Below are positions 7,062 through 7,073 of a stretch of 7,073 nucleotides of DNA, in pieces. The notes below the pieces were generated by a model. That model searched no databases. It had not been told where the DNA came from and saw only the letters and a program-made list of their open reading frames with translations. Source of the stretch: Nitrospina sp. Its GTDB lineage: Bacteria > Nitrospinota > Nitrospinia > Nitrospinales > VA-1. The translations under genes and the position numbers were made by a program. The stretch covers positions 1-7,073 of the forward strand of contig DODH01000097.1 of NCBI GenBank assembly GCA_003545625.1, in the 5' to 3' direction. The number at the start of each line of letters is the position of its first letter. Position 1 is the stretch's first letter.

Positions 7062-7073
7062 TAAAAGGGTAAA

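Overview
The window holds four genes on two divergent transcription arms. The organism is a Gram-negative bacterium: one product is an outer-membrane beta-barrel porin ending in Phe, and another is a lipobox-bearing lipoprotein. Base composition is moderate and coding is dense. A marine Nitrospinota-like or deltaproteobacterial-type lineage would fit this mix (OprO/P-type porin, SUMF1-domain lipoprotein, orphan ParB-domain protein, divergent MetH). That is an impression, not a demonstration, and no rRNA, tRNA or taxonomic marker is present.

Layout. Positions 1-98 are the 3' flank of metH and include a GC-rich stem-loop that touches the metH stop codon. Positions 99-3716 (minus) encode a full-length cobalamin-dependent methionine synthase. 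Positions 3717-3796 are a short leader with nested inverted repeats. Positions 3797-5050 (minus) encode a phosphate-selective-type porin. After a 59-base gap, 5110-5994 (minus) encodes a lipoprotein with a formylglycine-generating-enzyme-like fold that lacks the catalytic cysteines. Positions 5993-6973 (plus) encode an orphan ParB/Spo0J-like N-terminal-domain protein. Positions 6974-7073 are non-coding and carry a 10-bp-phased repeat block that looks like a dispersed intergenic repeat.

The three minus-strand genes (lipoprotein, porin, metH) are collinear with gaps of 59 and 80 bases and could be one transcription unit. Their functions do not form an obvious pathway: two are envelope proteins and one is cytosolic one-carbon and methionine metabolism. 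The ParB-like gene diverges from this arm, and the two start codons overlap in one CATG tetranucleotide (5992-5995), so there is no intergenic space between the divergent genes.

I see no CRISPR array, transposase, tRNA, rRNA or known riboswitch. Nothing here makes a strong case for a wholly new system. The best leads are the overlapping divergent starts, the phased repeat, the degenerate FGE-like lipoprotein and the orphan ParB-like protein with altered CTP motifs.
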